NCBI GenBank assembly: GCA_035504175.1
Contig: DATJSJ010000143.1
Span: 1-20,404, forward strand
DNA: 20,404 nt
Reading direction: 5' to 3'
From: DATJSJ01 sp035504175
GTDB lineage: Bacteria; Pseudomonadota; Alphaproteobacteria; Acetobacterales; Acetobacteraceae
The position numbers and the translations under genes are program-made. Below are positions 13,166 through 20,404 of this stretch, one piece after another (the stretch's first letter is position 1; every line of letters starts with the position of its first letter). The notes under the pieces are model-generated. The model was not told the origin of the DNA and did not search any database. It saw only the letters and a list, made by a program, of their open reading frames with translations.

Positions 13166-14839
13166 ATGAGCGACAGGATCAATCCGCAGCTCGAGACGCT
13201 GCGCCGGCAGCTCGCGGATGGCCGGCTGGACCGGCGCGAATTCCTGCGCTTCGCGACGCTGCTCGGCGTCGCCGCCCCGGCCGCGTATGCGATGGCCGGG
13301 CTTGGCCCGATGCCGCGCGCCCGCGCCGCCGACATGCCGCATGGCGGCACGCTGCGCGTCGGCACCCGGGTCAAGGAGCTGAAAAGCCCGCACACCTATT
13401 CCTGGGGTGGGTACGACAGCAATTTCTCCCGCCAGGTGGTCGAGTATCTGACCCTGACCGACCGCAACAACGTCACCCATCCCTACCTGCTGGAGAAGTG
13501 GGCCGTCTCGCCGGACCTGAAGACCTGGACGCTGACCCTGCGCCAGGGGATCAAGTGGCACAACGGCCAGGACTTCACCGCCGACGACGTGGTCTGGAAC
13601 CTCAAGCAGCTCACCGATGCCGCGGTCGGCTCCTCGTTCGTCGGGCTGGTCAAGGCCTATCTGCTGACCGAAGTGCCGGACGGCACCGATGCCAGCGGCA
13701 AGCCGAAAACCACCACCAAGCTGTGGGACGCGAACGCGATCGAGAAAGTCGACGCGCACACGGTGCGGCTGAACTGCAAGGCGCCGCAGATCGCGGTGCC
13801 GGAGCACCTGTTCCACTATCCGGCGGCGATGCTCTATCCGGGCGACAAGGGCGTGTTCCAGCCGGGCGCGCAGGGCACCGGCGCGTTCGAGTTCGCTTCC
13901 GTGGATATCGGCAAGCGCGCGGTGCTGACGGCGCACAAGGGATATTGGGGCCAGGGTCCCTATCTGGACGGCATCGAATTCATCGATCTCGGCGATGACG
14001 CGGCGGCGCCGATCTCGGCGCTCGCCTCGCGGCAGATTCACGGCCTGCTCTGGGCCGATCCGATGCAGTACGACGCGCTGAAGGCGATGGACTTCCTCGC
14101 CTACTACGACGTCTCGACGTCGGAGACCGCAGTGCTGCGCTTCAAGGTGACGGAGAAGCCCTGGACCGACCCGCGCGTGCGCAAGGCGATGCGGCTCGGA
14201 CTGAAGAAGCAGGCGGTCATGGAGGTCGCCCTGCGCGGCATCGGCGAAGTCGGCGATCACACGCATGTCTCGCCGGCGCAGCCCGACTACAAGGCGATCC
14301 CGCCGATGAACCAGGACATCGACGAGGCGAAGAAGCTGCTGGCCGAGGCCGGGTTCCCGGACGGGTTCGACACCGTGATGTACGTGCCGAACGATCTGCC
14401 GTGGATCGTGGCGCAGTGCCAGGCGGCGGCGGAGCAGTGGAAGGCGATCGGCGTCAGGGTGAAGCTGAACGTGATGCCCGGCGCCCAGTATTGGGATGTC
14501 TGGACCAAGGTGCCGTTCGGCGCCACGATCTGGTATCATCGGCCGCTCGGCATGATGATCCTCGGCCTGGCCTATCGCAGCGGCGTGCCCTGGAACGAAA
14601 CCAGCTATTCCAACCCGGAATTCGACAAGCTGCTGGCGCAGGCGGAGGGCACGCTCGACATCGACAAGCGCCGCGACGTCATGGCCCAGCTCGAGATCAT
14701 CATGCACCAGGACGGCCCGATCGCGCAGCCGCTCTGGCGGCGGGGCTTCACGTTCTGGGACAAGAAGGTGCAGGGCTTCGAGATGCACCCGTCCAACTAC
14801 TTCTTCGGCAACCGGATCGCACTCGCCCAAGGAGCCTGA
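13166..14839 (+). CDS. ABC transporter substrate-binding protein, family 5 (peptide/opine type)
   Basis: This periplasmic binding protein (557 aa) belongs to the DppA/OppA/NikA class. The N-terminus has a Tat signal, RREFLR at 23-28, followed by a hydrophobic segment and a likely cleavage after ARA near residue 54. The mature part shows the family order: GGTLRVG at 60-66, LTLRQGIKWHNGQDFTADDV, and a late segment EIIMHQDGPIAQPLWRR. A strong ribosome site (GGGGAGAGGG, 13154-13163) precedes the ATG. It is the first gene of a plus-strand importer operon ending in the DddP-like gene. Family 5 proteins carry peptides, opines, nickel, glutathione or other amino-acid derivatives, and the ligand cannot be told from the sequence. 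The neighbours suggest a betaine-like or onium compound. Confidence 0.94.
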   Translation: MSDRINPQLETLRRQLADGRLDRREFLRFATLLGVAAPAAYAMAGLGPMPRARAADMPHGGTLRVGTRVKELKSPHTYSWGGYDSNFSRQVVEYLTLTDRNNVTHPYLLEKWAVSPDLKTWTLTLRQGIKWHNGQDFTADDVVWNLKQLTDAAVGSSFVGLVKAYLLTEVPDGTDASGKPKTTTKLWDANAIEKVDAHTVRLNCKAPQIAVPEHLFHYPAAMLYPGDKGVFQPGAQGTGAFEFASVDIGKRAVLTAHKGYWGQGPYLDGIEFIDLGDDAAAPISALASRQIHGLLWADPMQYDALKAMDFLAYYDVSTSETAVLRFKVTEKPWTDPRVRKAMRLGLKKQAVMEVALRGIGEVGDHTHVSPAQPDYKAIPPMNQDIDEAKKLLAEAGFPDGFDTVMYVPNDLPWIVAQCQAAAEQWKAIGVRVKLNVMPGAQYWDVWTKVPFGATIWYHRPLGMMILGLAYRSGVPWNETSYSNPEFDKLLAQAEGTLDIDKRRDVMAQLEIIMHQDGPIAQPLWRRGFTFWDKKVQGFEMHPSNYFFGNRIALAQGA

Positions 14840-14846
14840 GAGGAGG

Positions 14847-14892
14847 GTGCCCGATACCGACGTGTCTCACGCGGGAGCGGCTGGTCGGGCAC
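14847..14892 (+). promoter_or_regulatory. Stem-loop after the family 5 binding-protein gene
   Basis: GTGCCCGA at 14847-14854 pairs with TCGGGCAC at 14885-14892, enclosing a smaller CGTG/CACG hairpin. It starts 7 bp after the binding-protein stop, in the 171-bp gap before the first permease. No U-tract follows, so partial attenuation or message protection is more likely than full termination. The rest of the gap holds no gene that I can recognise. Confidence 0.5.
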
Positions 14893-15010
14893 GGCGGGGC
14901 GCGGCGCGATCGCTGCGGACCGGCGCGGGCGGCGTGACGGCAGGCGCCCCCCGCCGACCCGCCTGCGCGCCGGCGCCGGCTGAGGCGGCAGCCTGGACGG
15001 GCGCGTCGGC

Positions 15011-16021
15011 ATGCTGAGATACCTGCTACGGCGCGCCGTGGAGATGCTGCTGACGCTGCTGGTGGCGTCGTTCCTGGTCTTCGCGGTGACCGAATTCTCG
15101 CCCGGCAATGTCGCGCGCAAGACGCTGGGAGCGTTCGCGCTGCAGTCGCAGGTCGACATCCTCTACCAGAAGCTGCACCTGAACGATCCGCTGCTGGTGC
15201 GCTACGTGCGCTGGCTCGGCGTGCTGACCGGGCTCGAGAAGGACCCGCTGCAGGATCCGTCGCTGGGTCTCGATTTCCACGACCCGCGGGGCGCCCGGTA
15301 TTTCGGCAATTTCGGCTACTCGACCCTGTACAAGGCGCCGGTCAACGACGTGTTGTGGGACCGGCTGGGCAACACCGCGCTGCTCGCCGGACTTGCCATG
15401 CTGGTCATCATCCCGGTCTCGATGGTGTTCGGCATCCTGGCCGGGATGCGCGCGGGAAGCTGGCTCGACCGCGGGCTCTCGACGACGTCGATCGTGATGA
15501 CCTCGGTACCGGAATTCGCGCTTGGCGTGATTCTCGTCGCGGTGTTCGTCGTCGGGCTGCACTGGCTGCCCGGTACCAGCCCGCTCGACGCCAGCGGCGG
15601 CTGGTCGATCCCGTCGCAGCTCGTGCTGCCGGTCGCGGTGCTCGCGATCTACGATTCCGGCTATGTCGCGCGCATGGTCCGGAGTTCCATGGCCGAGGTG
15701 ATGGCGCGGCCGTATATCCGCACCGCCGTGCTGAAGGGTCTGCCGCGGCGGCGCGTGATTCTGCGCCATGCCCTGCGCAATGCGATGATCGCGCCGTTCA
15801 CCGTGATTCTGCTGCAGATCAACTGGCTGATCGGCGGCGTGGTGGTGACCGAGCTGGTCTTCGCCTATCCCGGCTTCGGCCGCATGCTGCTCGACGCGTC
15901 GCTGTTCGGCGACATCTCGCTGATCGAGGCGGCGACGCTCGTCGCCCTGTTCGTCGCCACTGCAACGCAGCTCCTCAGCGATGTCGGCTACCGCTACCTC
16001 AATCCGCAGAGCCGCGGCTGA
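15011..16021 (+). CDS. ABC transporter permease, DppB/OppB-like
   Basis: This inner-membrane subunit (336 aa) has the layout of DppB: an N-terminal membrane segment at about 9-29, a periplasmic stretch to about 118, then five more segments. The ATPase-contact loop YIRTAVLKGLPRRR...LRHAL is at 235-255, and the family motif VFAYPGFGRML is at 283-293. The ATG at 15011 fits the start of the first membrane helix, though no strong ribosome site precedes it; the long 5' gap after the binding-protein gene is consistent with lower expression of the permeases. It pairs with the DppC-like permease 36 bp downstream. Confidence 0.93.
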   Translation: MLRYLLRRAVEMLLTLLVASFLVFAVTEFSPGNVARKTLGAFALQSQVDILYQKLHLNDPLLVRYVRWLGVLTGLEKDPLQDPSLGLDFHDPRGARYFGNFGYSTLYKAPVNDVLWDRLGNTALLAGLAMLVIIPVSMVFGILAGMRAGSWLDRGLSTTSIVMTSVPEFALGVILVAVFVVGLHWLPGTSPLDASGGWSIPSQLVLPVAVLAIYDSGYVARMVRSSMAEVMARPYIRTAVLKGLPRRRVILRHALRNAMIAPFTVILLQINWLIGGVVVTELVFAYPGFGRMLLDASLFGDISLIEAATLVALFVATATQLLSDVGYRYLNPQSRG

Positions 16022-16057
16022 GATGGTGCGCGTGATGCCGATCGAAGGGAGCGGCGC

Positions 16058-16966
16058 ATGAGCTCGGGAGACCTGCCGCTCGCGGCCACGTCCGGCATGC
16101 CGGTTGCCGTCCCGGAGATCGCCGAGGAGGCCGAGCGGCCCGCACCGAATCTGCTGCGCCGGCTGCCGCACTCGCGCGTCGCCATGGTGGGGCTTGGACT
16201 TGTGCTGTTCTGGGTCGTGCTGGCGCTGCTGGCGCCGGTGCTGCCGATCGCCCGGCCGGACGCACAGGATTACGTGGCGATCGGGCATCCCGGCAGCTCC
16301 TGGGCGCATCCGCTGGGCGTCGATGCGCTGGGGCGCGACATGCTGTCGCGCCTGATCTGGGGCGCGCGCACGGTGCTGGCGGTGGCACCGATCGCGGTGC
16401 TGGTCGCCTATGCGATCGGCTCTGCGATGGGATTGGTCGCCGGCTACTATCGCGGCTGGGTCGATGTCGTGATCAGCCGCGCCGCCGACGTCATCCTCTC
16501 CTTCCCCGTGGTGGTGCTGTACGTCATCCTGATCGCGAATATCGGACCCTCGGCGCTGAACATCGTGGTCGCGGTGGTGCTCGCCTCGGCGCCCGGCATC
16601 GCCCGCATCGTGCGCGGTCTCGTGCTGTCGCTGGTGCATCACGATTTCGTCGCGGCGGCACAGCTTCGCCGCGAATCCGATCTCTACATCATGCTGGTGG
16701 AGCTGCTGCCGAACTGTCGCGCGCCGCTGATCACCGATTTCTGCCTGCGGCTCGGCTACACCACGATCACGATCGGAACGCTCGGATTCCTCGGCCTCGG
16801 CCTGCCGCCGCCGACGCCGGACTGGGGCGGCATGGTCAAGCAAGGCACCGCCATGATCACGGTCTATCCGCACATGTCGCTCTATCCGGCGATCGCCATC
16901 GTCTCGCTCATCCTCGGCTTCAACCTGCTGGCCGACGGGTTGACCGAGCTGGCGCTGACGGACTGA
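16058..16966 (+). CDS. ABC transporter permease, DppC/OppC-like
   Basis: This 302-residue permease has a cytoplasmic N-terminal tail of about 40 residues, a first membrane helix near 41-63, and the family motif HPLGVDALGRDMLSRLIWGAR at 84-104. Further helices lie near 107-130, 147-163, 168-188, 232-249 and 275-292; LGLPPPTPDWGGM is at 247-259. In the ATPase-contact loop (196-219) the usual glycine seems to be replaced by arginine (AAQLRRESDLY, Arg204 or Arg205), a small oddity that may only reflect loop variation. A good ribosome site (AAGGGAG) precedes the ATG. The next gene starts 4 bp after the stop. Confidence 0.93.
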   Translation: MSSGDLPLAATSGMPVAVPEIAEEAERPAPNLLRRLPHSRVAMVGLGLVLFWVVLALLAPVLPIARPDAQDYVAIGHPGSSWAHPLGVDALGRDMLSRLIWGARTVLAVAPIAVLVAYAIGSAMGLVAGYYRGWVDVVISRAADVILSFPVVVLYVILIANIGPSALNIVVAVVLASAPGIARIVRGLVLSLVHHDFVAAAQLRRESDLYIMLVELLPNCRAPLITDFCLRLGYTTITIGTLGFLGLGLPPPTPDWGGMVKQGTAMITVYPHMSLYPAIAIVSLILGFNLLADGLTELALTD

Positions 16967-16970
16967 GAAG

Positions 16971-18986
16971 ATGGCGCTGCTCTCGATCCGCGATCTCTGC
17001 GTCGAGTACCGCACCTCCGCCGGGCGACTGGTCGCGATCCCCGATCTGTCGCTCGAGATCGCGCCGGGCGAGAGCTTCGGCCTGGTCGGCGAATCCGGCT
17101 GCGGCAAATCGACGCTGCTGATGGCGATCATGGGCTATCTCGGCCGCAACGGCGCCATGCCGCGCGGCCAGATCATGTTCGACGGCCGCGATCTCACCCG
17201 CGCGAGCGAGGCCGAGCTGCGGCGCATTCGCGGCTCGAAGATCGCCATCGTCTACCAGGAGCCGGCAACCGCACTGAACCCCAGTCTCACTATCGGCACG
17301 CAGCTCATCGAGGTGCCGATGGAGCATGACGGCGTGAACGCCGCCGAGGCGCGGCGCCGCGCGGCACGGACGCTCGCCGACGTGCACCTGCCCGACCCGG
17401 ATTCGGTGATGCGGCGCTATCCGCACCAGCTTTCCGGCGGTCAGAAGCAGCGCGTGGTGATCGCCATGGCGCTGCTCGCCAACCCGTCGCTGCTGCTGCT
17501 GGACGAGCCGACCACCGGCCTCGATGTTACCGTCGAGGCCGCGGTGCTCGACCTGGTGAACGAGCTGCGCGTCAAGTACCGCACGGCGCTGTTCTACATC
17601 TCGCACAATCTCGGCGTGATCGCGCGGGTCTGCGATCGGATCGCGGTGATGTACGCGGGCGAGATCGTCGAGGATGCGCCGGCGCGGGCGTTGTTCGCCG
17701 ATCCGCAGCATCCCTATACGCGCGGCCTGCTCTCCTCCATCCCGCGCCTCGGCGCGGACAAGCGCTCGGCACCGCTGCGCCCGATTCCGGGCAGCGTGCC
17801 GGTGCCCGGCCAGGCGCGGCAGGGCTGCGGCTTCGCGCCGCGCTGCCCGCACGCGCAGCCCGGCCGGTGCGATACGGGCCCAATCCCGCTCGAGCTTGCC
17901 GATGCGGATCACCAGGTGCGCTGCGTCCGGCATGACGAGCTCGGCCCGCTGGTCCTGCCGGCGCCCGCCGCCGCGAACGCCGCGTCGGAGACGGGAGAGC
18001 CGGTGCTGCAGGTGGACGCGCTCAGCCGTACCTTTGCCGTCGGGCGGGCGCAACTGCTGGCCAATGATCGGCTCGATTTCACCGCGCGGCGCGGCCAGGT
18101 GCTGGCGATCGTGGGCGAGTCCGGGTCCGGCAAATCGACCTTCGCCCGCATCCTCGCCGGGCTCGATCGCGCGACCGGCGGCCAGCTCCGCTTCCTCGAG
18201 CAGGAAATCGGCAGCCGCACGGTGCGCGCGCGCGCGGCGCGCGAGGTCGCGGCCATTCAGATGGTGTTCCAGAACCCGGACGGCACGCTGAACCCGTCGC
18301 ATCCGGTCGGGCGTGCCATCGCCCGTGCGCTCCGCCGCTTCGGCGTTGCCCGCACCCGGCGGGATACCCAGGAACGTGTGCGCGCGCTGCTGCAGATGGT
18401 GCGGCTGCCGACCGGGATTCGCCACGCCCTGCCGCGCCAGCTCTCCGGCGGGCAGAAGCAGCGTATTGCGATCGCGCGCGCCTTCGCCGGCAACCCGTCG
18501 CTGCTGATCGCCGACGAGCCGGTCTCGGCGCTCGACGTCTCAGTGCAGGCGGCGGTGATCAACCTGCTGCTGCGGATCCAGGCGGAACAGCGCAGCACGA
18601 TGGTTTTCATCAGCCACGACCTCGCACTGGTGCGCTATCTCGCCGACGAGGTGGTGGTGATGTATCTCGGCCGGGTGATGGAGAGCGGCCCGGTCGCGGC
18701 GCTGTTCCGCCCGCCCTACCATCCTTATACGGAAGCGCTGCTTTCCGCCGTGCCCTTGCCCGATCCGACGCTGCGGCAGACGCGCATTCATCTCGAGGGC
18801 GAGATCCCGAGCCCGCTTAATCCCGGACCCGGCTGCCGTTTCGCCAGTCGCTGCCCGCGCAAGCTCGGTTCGATCTGCGACACCGTGCCGCCGCCGGAGC
18901 GCCGTCCGTCGGACGGGCACATGATCCTCTGTCACATCCCGGTCGAGGACCTCACCCGCGTCGAGCCGGTGTTCCAGCCCGCCTGA
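16971..18986 (+). CDS. Fused two-domain ABC ATPase of peptide-type importer (DppD-DppF fusion)
   Basis: Both nucleotide-binding domains are in one 671-residue chain. Domain 1 has Walker A GESGCGKST at 40-48, signature LSGGQ at 154-158, Walker B with Asp-Glu-Pro at 178-180 and His212. Domain 2 has Walker A GESGSGKST at 382-390, LSGGQ at 491-495, Asp-Glu-Pro at 515-517 and His549. Each domain is followed by an oligopeptide-transporter C-terminal extension with four cysteines (286, 292, 300, 318 and 622, 628, 636, 654), the arrangement that holds an iron-sulfur cluster in some DppD/OppD proteins. All catalytic residues are intact in both halves. Fusions of this kind (GsiA, YejF and others) are common. 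The linker is about 325-345. The ATG is 4 bp after the dppC-like stop. Confidence 0.95.
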   Translation: MALLSIRDLCVEYRTSAGRLVAIPDLSLEIAPGESFGLVGESGCGKSTLLMAIMGYLGRNGAMPRGQIMFDGRDLTRASEAELRRIRGSKIAIVYQEPATALNPSLTIGTQLIEVPMEHDGVNAAEARRRAARTLADVHLPDPDSVMRRYPHQLSGGQKQRVVIAMALLANPSLLLLDEPTTGLDVTVEAAVLDLVNELRVKYRTALFYISHNLGVIARVCDRIAVMYAGEIVEDAPARALFADPQHPYTRGLLSSIPRLGADKRSAPLRPIPGSVPVPGQARQGCGFAPRCPHAQPGRCDTGPIPLELADADHQVRCVRHDELGPLVLPAPAAANAASETGEPVLQVDALSRTFAVGRAQLLANDRLDFTARRGQVLAIVGESGSGKSTFARILAGLDRATGGQLRFLEQEIGSRTVRARAAREVAAIQMVFQNPDGTLNPSHPVGRAIARALRRFGVARTRRDTQERVRALLQMVRLPTGIRHALPRQLSGGQKQRIAIARAFAGNPSLLIADEPVSALDVSVQAAVINLLLRIQAEQRSTMVFISHDLALVRYLADEVVVMYLGRVMESGPVAALFRPPYHPYTEALLSAVPLPDPTLRQTRIHLEGEIPSPLNPGPGCRFASRCPRKLGSICDTVPPPERRPSDGHMILCHIPVEDLTRVEPVFQPA

Positions 18987-19004
18987 TCTCCCCCGGAGCC
19001 CGCC

Positions 19005-20306
19005 ATGGACGACGCCCCTCGCCCGCATCAGAGCCGCATCCTGCGCATGGCCACGCCGCACGGCGATACGGCCCATGGTGAATGGACGGTCGCCCCGATC
19101 GATGCCGCACTGATGGCGCGGATCGGCGCGATCGACGAGTCAGCGCTGCAGCGCTGGCGGCTGGACCGCCTGCGCGCGGAGCTGCGGCGGCGCGATTTCG
19201 CCGGCGCGCTGCTCGCCGATCCGATCAACATCCGCTACGCGACCGGGCTGCGCAACATGGCGATCTGGACCATGCACGCCGGCGGCCGCTACGTCTTCGT
19301 CGCGACCGACGGGCCGGTGGTGATGTTCGAGTTTGCCAGCACGCGGCATCTCGCGGAGGGCAGCGAGATGGTCGACGAGCTGCGCAACGGCACGCCCTGG
19401 ATCTACTTCCTCGCCGGCCCGCGCAGCGGCGAGAAGGCGGCAATCTGGGCCGAGGAAGTCGCCTCGCTGGTCGAACAGCATGGCGGCCGCAACCGTCGCC
19501 TCGCCATCGACCGCTGCGACCCGCCCGGCACGGAACGCCTGCTCGCGCGCGGCATCCAGCTTTTCGACGTGCAGGAGGCGATCGAGCAGGCGCGTGCGAT
19601 CAAGTCGCCGCAGGAGATCGCCTGCCTGCAGGCCTCGATGGACGTGTGCGACCTGGCGATCGACCGCATCCGCGCGGCGCTGCAGCCCGGCATCACCGAG
19701 AGCCAGCTCTGGGCCGTGCTGCACGAGACCAACATCGCGCATCTCGGCGAGTGGATCGAATGCCGGCTGCTCGCCTCCGGTCCGCGCACCAATCCCTGGT
19801 TTCAGGAGTGCTCCGACCGCGTGATCGAGGCCGGCGACATCGTCGGCTTCGACACCGACATGGTCGGGCCGCACGGCTATCTCGCCGACATCTCGCGCTC
19901 CTATGTCTGCCCCGGGAAGCGCCCGAGCGATGCGCAGCGGCGGATGTACGCGATCGCGCAGGAGCAGGTGTTGTTCAATGTGGAGCGGCTGCGGCCGGGG
20001 TTGTCGTTCCGGGAGTTCGCCGAGACCTGCTGGCCGGTGCCAGACGACTATGTGCCGCTGCGCTACATGACGATGATCCACGGCGTCGGCTTCGTCGACG
20101 AATATCCGTCGATCGCCTATGCGGTCGACTTCGCCGACTGGGGCTATGACGGCACGTTCGAGGAAAATATGGTCGTGTCGGTGGAGAGCTATATCGGCGA
20201 GGTCGGCGGTGGTGACGGCGTGAAGCTGGAACAGCAGGTGTTGATCACCGAGGGTGGCGCGCGACCGTTCTCGCGCACGCCGCTGGTGGATGCGATCGAG
20301 CCGTAA
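19005..20306 (+). CDS. dddP: DddP-like M24-fold metalloenzyme (putative DMSP lyase)
   Basis: This 433-residue protein has a creatinase-like N-terminal domain (about 48-195) and a C-terminal pita-bread domain (about 200-425). It resembles DddP, which cleaves dimethylsulfoniopropionate to dimethyl sulfide and acrylate, most clearly in GEWIECRLLASGPRTNPW and the following FQEC. DddP metal ligands (Asp295, Asp297, Asp307, His371, Glu406, Glu421 in the Ruegeria enzyme, from memory) align with Asp283, Asp285, Asp295, His359, Glu394 and Glu409 at matching spacings. The catalytic Tyr366 and Asp377 correspond to Tyr354 and Asp365. The ATG follows GGAG and lies 18 bp after the ATPase stop, so the enzyme is in the importer operon. 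A DMSP-unrelated hydrolase or lyase of the M24 family is the main alternative, because soil relatives of DddP are mostly untested. Confidence 0.8.
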   Translation: MDDAPRPHQSRILRMATPHGDTAHGEWTVAPIDAALMARIGAIDESALQRWRLDRLRAELRRRDFAGALLADPINIRYATGLRNMAIWTMHAGGRYVFVATDGPVVMFEFASTRHLAEGSEMVDELRNGTPWIYFLAGPRSGEKAAIWAEEVASLVEQHGGRNRRLAIDRCDPPGTERLLARGIQLFDVQEAIEQARAIKSPQEIACLQASMDVCDLAIDRIRAALQPGITESQLWAVLHETNIAHLGEWIECRLLASGPRTNPWFQECSDRVIEAGDIVGFDTDMVGPHGYLADISRSYVCPGKRPSDAQRRMYAIAQEQVLFNVERLRPGLSFREFAETCWPVPDDYVPLRYMTMIHGVGFVDEYPSIAYAVDFADWGYDGTFEENMVVSVESYIGEVGGGDGVKLEQQVLITEGGARPFSRTPLVDAIEP

Positions 20307-20308
20307 GG

Positions 20309-20399
20309 CCAGGGCTCCGCCCTGGACCCGGCAGGGGACAGTCGTCCCCTGCACCCCTGTTACTTTAGGTATTGCGGGTCTGGGGGCGCCTGCCCCCAG
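20309..20399. repeat. Modular palindromic repeat cluster, right edge
   Basis: Three perfect hairpins follow the DddP-like stop codon: CCAGGGC at 20309-20315 with 20319-20325, GCAGGGGAC at 20331-20339 with 20344-20352, and CTGGGGGC at 20380-20387 with 20392-20399. Bases 20328-20358 are the exact reverse complement of 22-52. A TTACTTTA core sits between the second and third stems, like the cores at the left edge and near 9345. The first stem begins 2 bp after the stop codon and may protect or end the operon message. Confidence 0.85.
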
Positions 20400-20404
20400 C
20401 GGGG

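Noticed and set aside
11699..14830. Minus-strand open frame of over 1000 codons opposite the GbdR-like regulator and binding protein
   Set aside because: No motifs, low-complexity antisense composition, and it spans the intergenic region and two real genes.
15026..17131. Minus-strand open frame of about 700 codons opposite the Dpp-like permeases
   Set aside because: His/Arg/Gln-rich antisense shadow of conserved membrane proteins.
20309..20352. Intrinsic terminator after the DddP-like gene
   Set aside because: The stems are strong but no run of T follows, so they are listed as repeats instead.

Overview
The window is very GC-rich, densely coding DNA. Tat-type signal peptides, a GbcB-like reductase, GlxA-type regulators and palindromic spacer repeats of the GGCCAGGGGC/GCCCCTGG kind together suggest an alphaproteobacterium, most likely Acetobacteraceae or related Rhodospirillales. 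That placement is inference; there is no rRNA or marker gene here. I see no tRNA, rRNA, CRISPR array, transposase or integrase. No gene-free stretch exceeds 300 bases. The window begins and ends inside inverted copies of one repeat family, so its edges look like intergenic spacers.

Region 1 (121-9223, all minus strand) reads as one eight-gene operon: a SorC-type sugar-responsive regulator, a Tat-exported solute-binding protein, two CUT1-type permeases, two different MalK/UgpC-like ATPases, an erythritol-kinase-like FGGY kinase and a D-2-hydroxyacid dehydrogenase. Most junctions are short stop/start overlaps (4, 4, 4, 11 and 14 bp). The logic appears to be import of a polyol or sugar acid, phosphorylation, NAD-linked oxidation, and induction through SorC sensing a phosphorylated intermediate. 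The substrate is unknown. The two ATPases have complementary catalytic-site changes and probably form an asymmetric heterodimer.

Region 2 (9411-12916) holds a GbcB-like flavin/2Fe-2S reductase preceded on the same strand by a GlxA-type AraC regulator, and a second GlxA-type regulator (GbdR-like) transcribed divergently. Such regulators and reductases are typical of glycine betaine, carnitine or stachydrine demethylation, but no Rieske oxygenase partner is present.

Region 3 (13166-20306, plus strand) is a peptide/opine-type ABC importer: a family 5 binding protein, two permeases and one polypeptide carrying both ATPase domains. It is followed by an M24-fold enzyme that closely resembles the DMSP lyase DddP and keeps every metal ligand and catalytic residue I know for that enzyme. 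A plausible reading is uptake and cleavage of DMSP or a related onium compound or amino-acid derivative, with the upstream GbdR-like regulator as controller.

The three regions are separated or bounded by modular palindromic repeats at 22-104, 9292-9412 and 20309-20399. In both importer operons a strong hairpin lies just downstream of the binding-protein gene.
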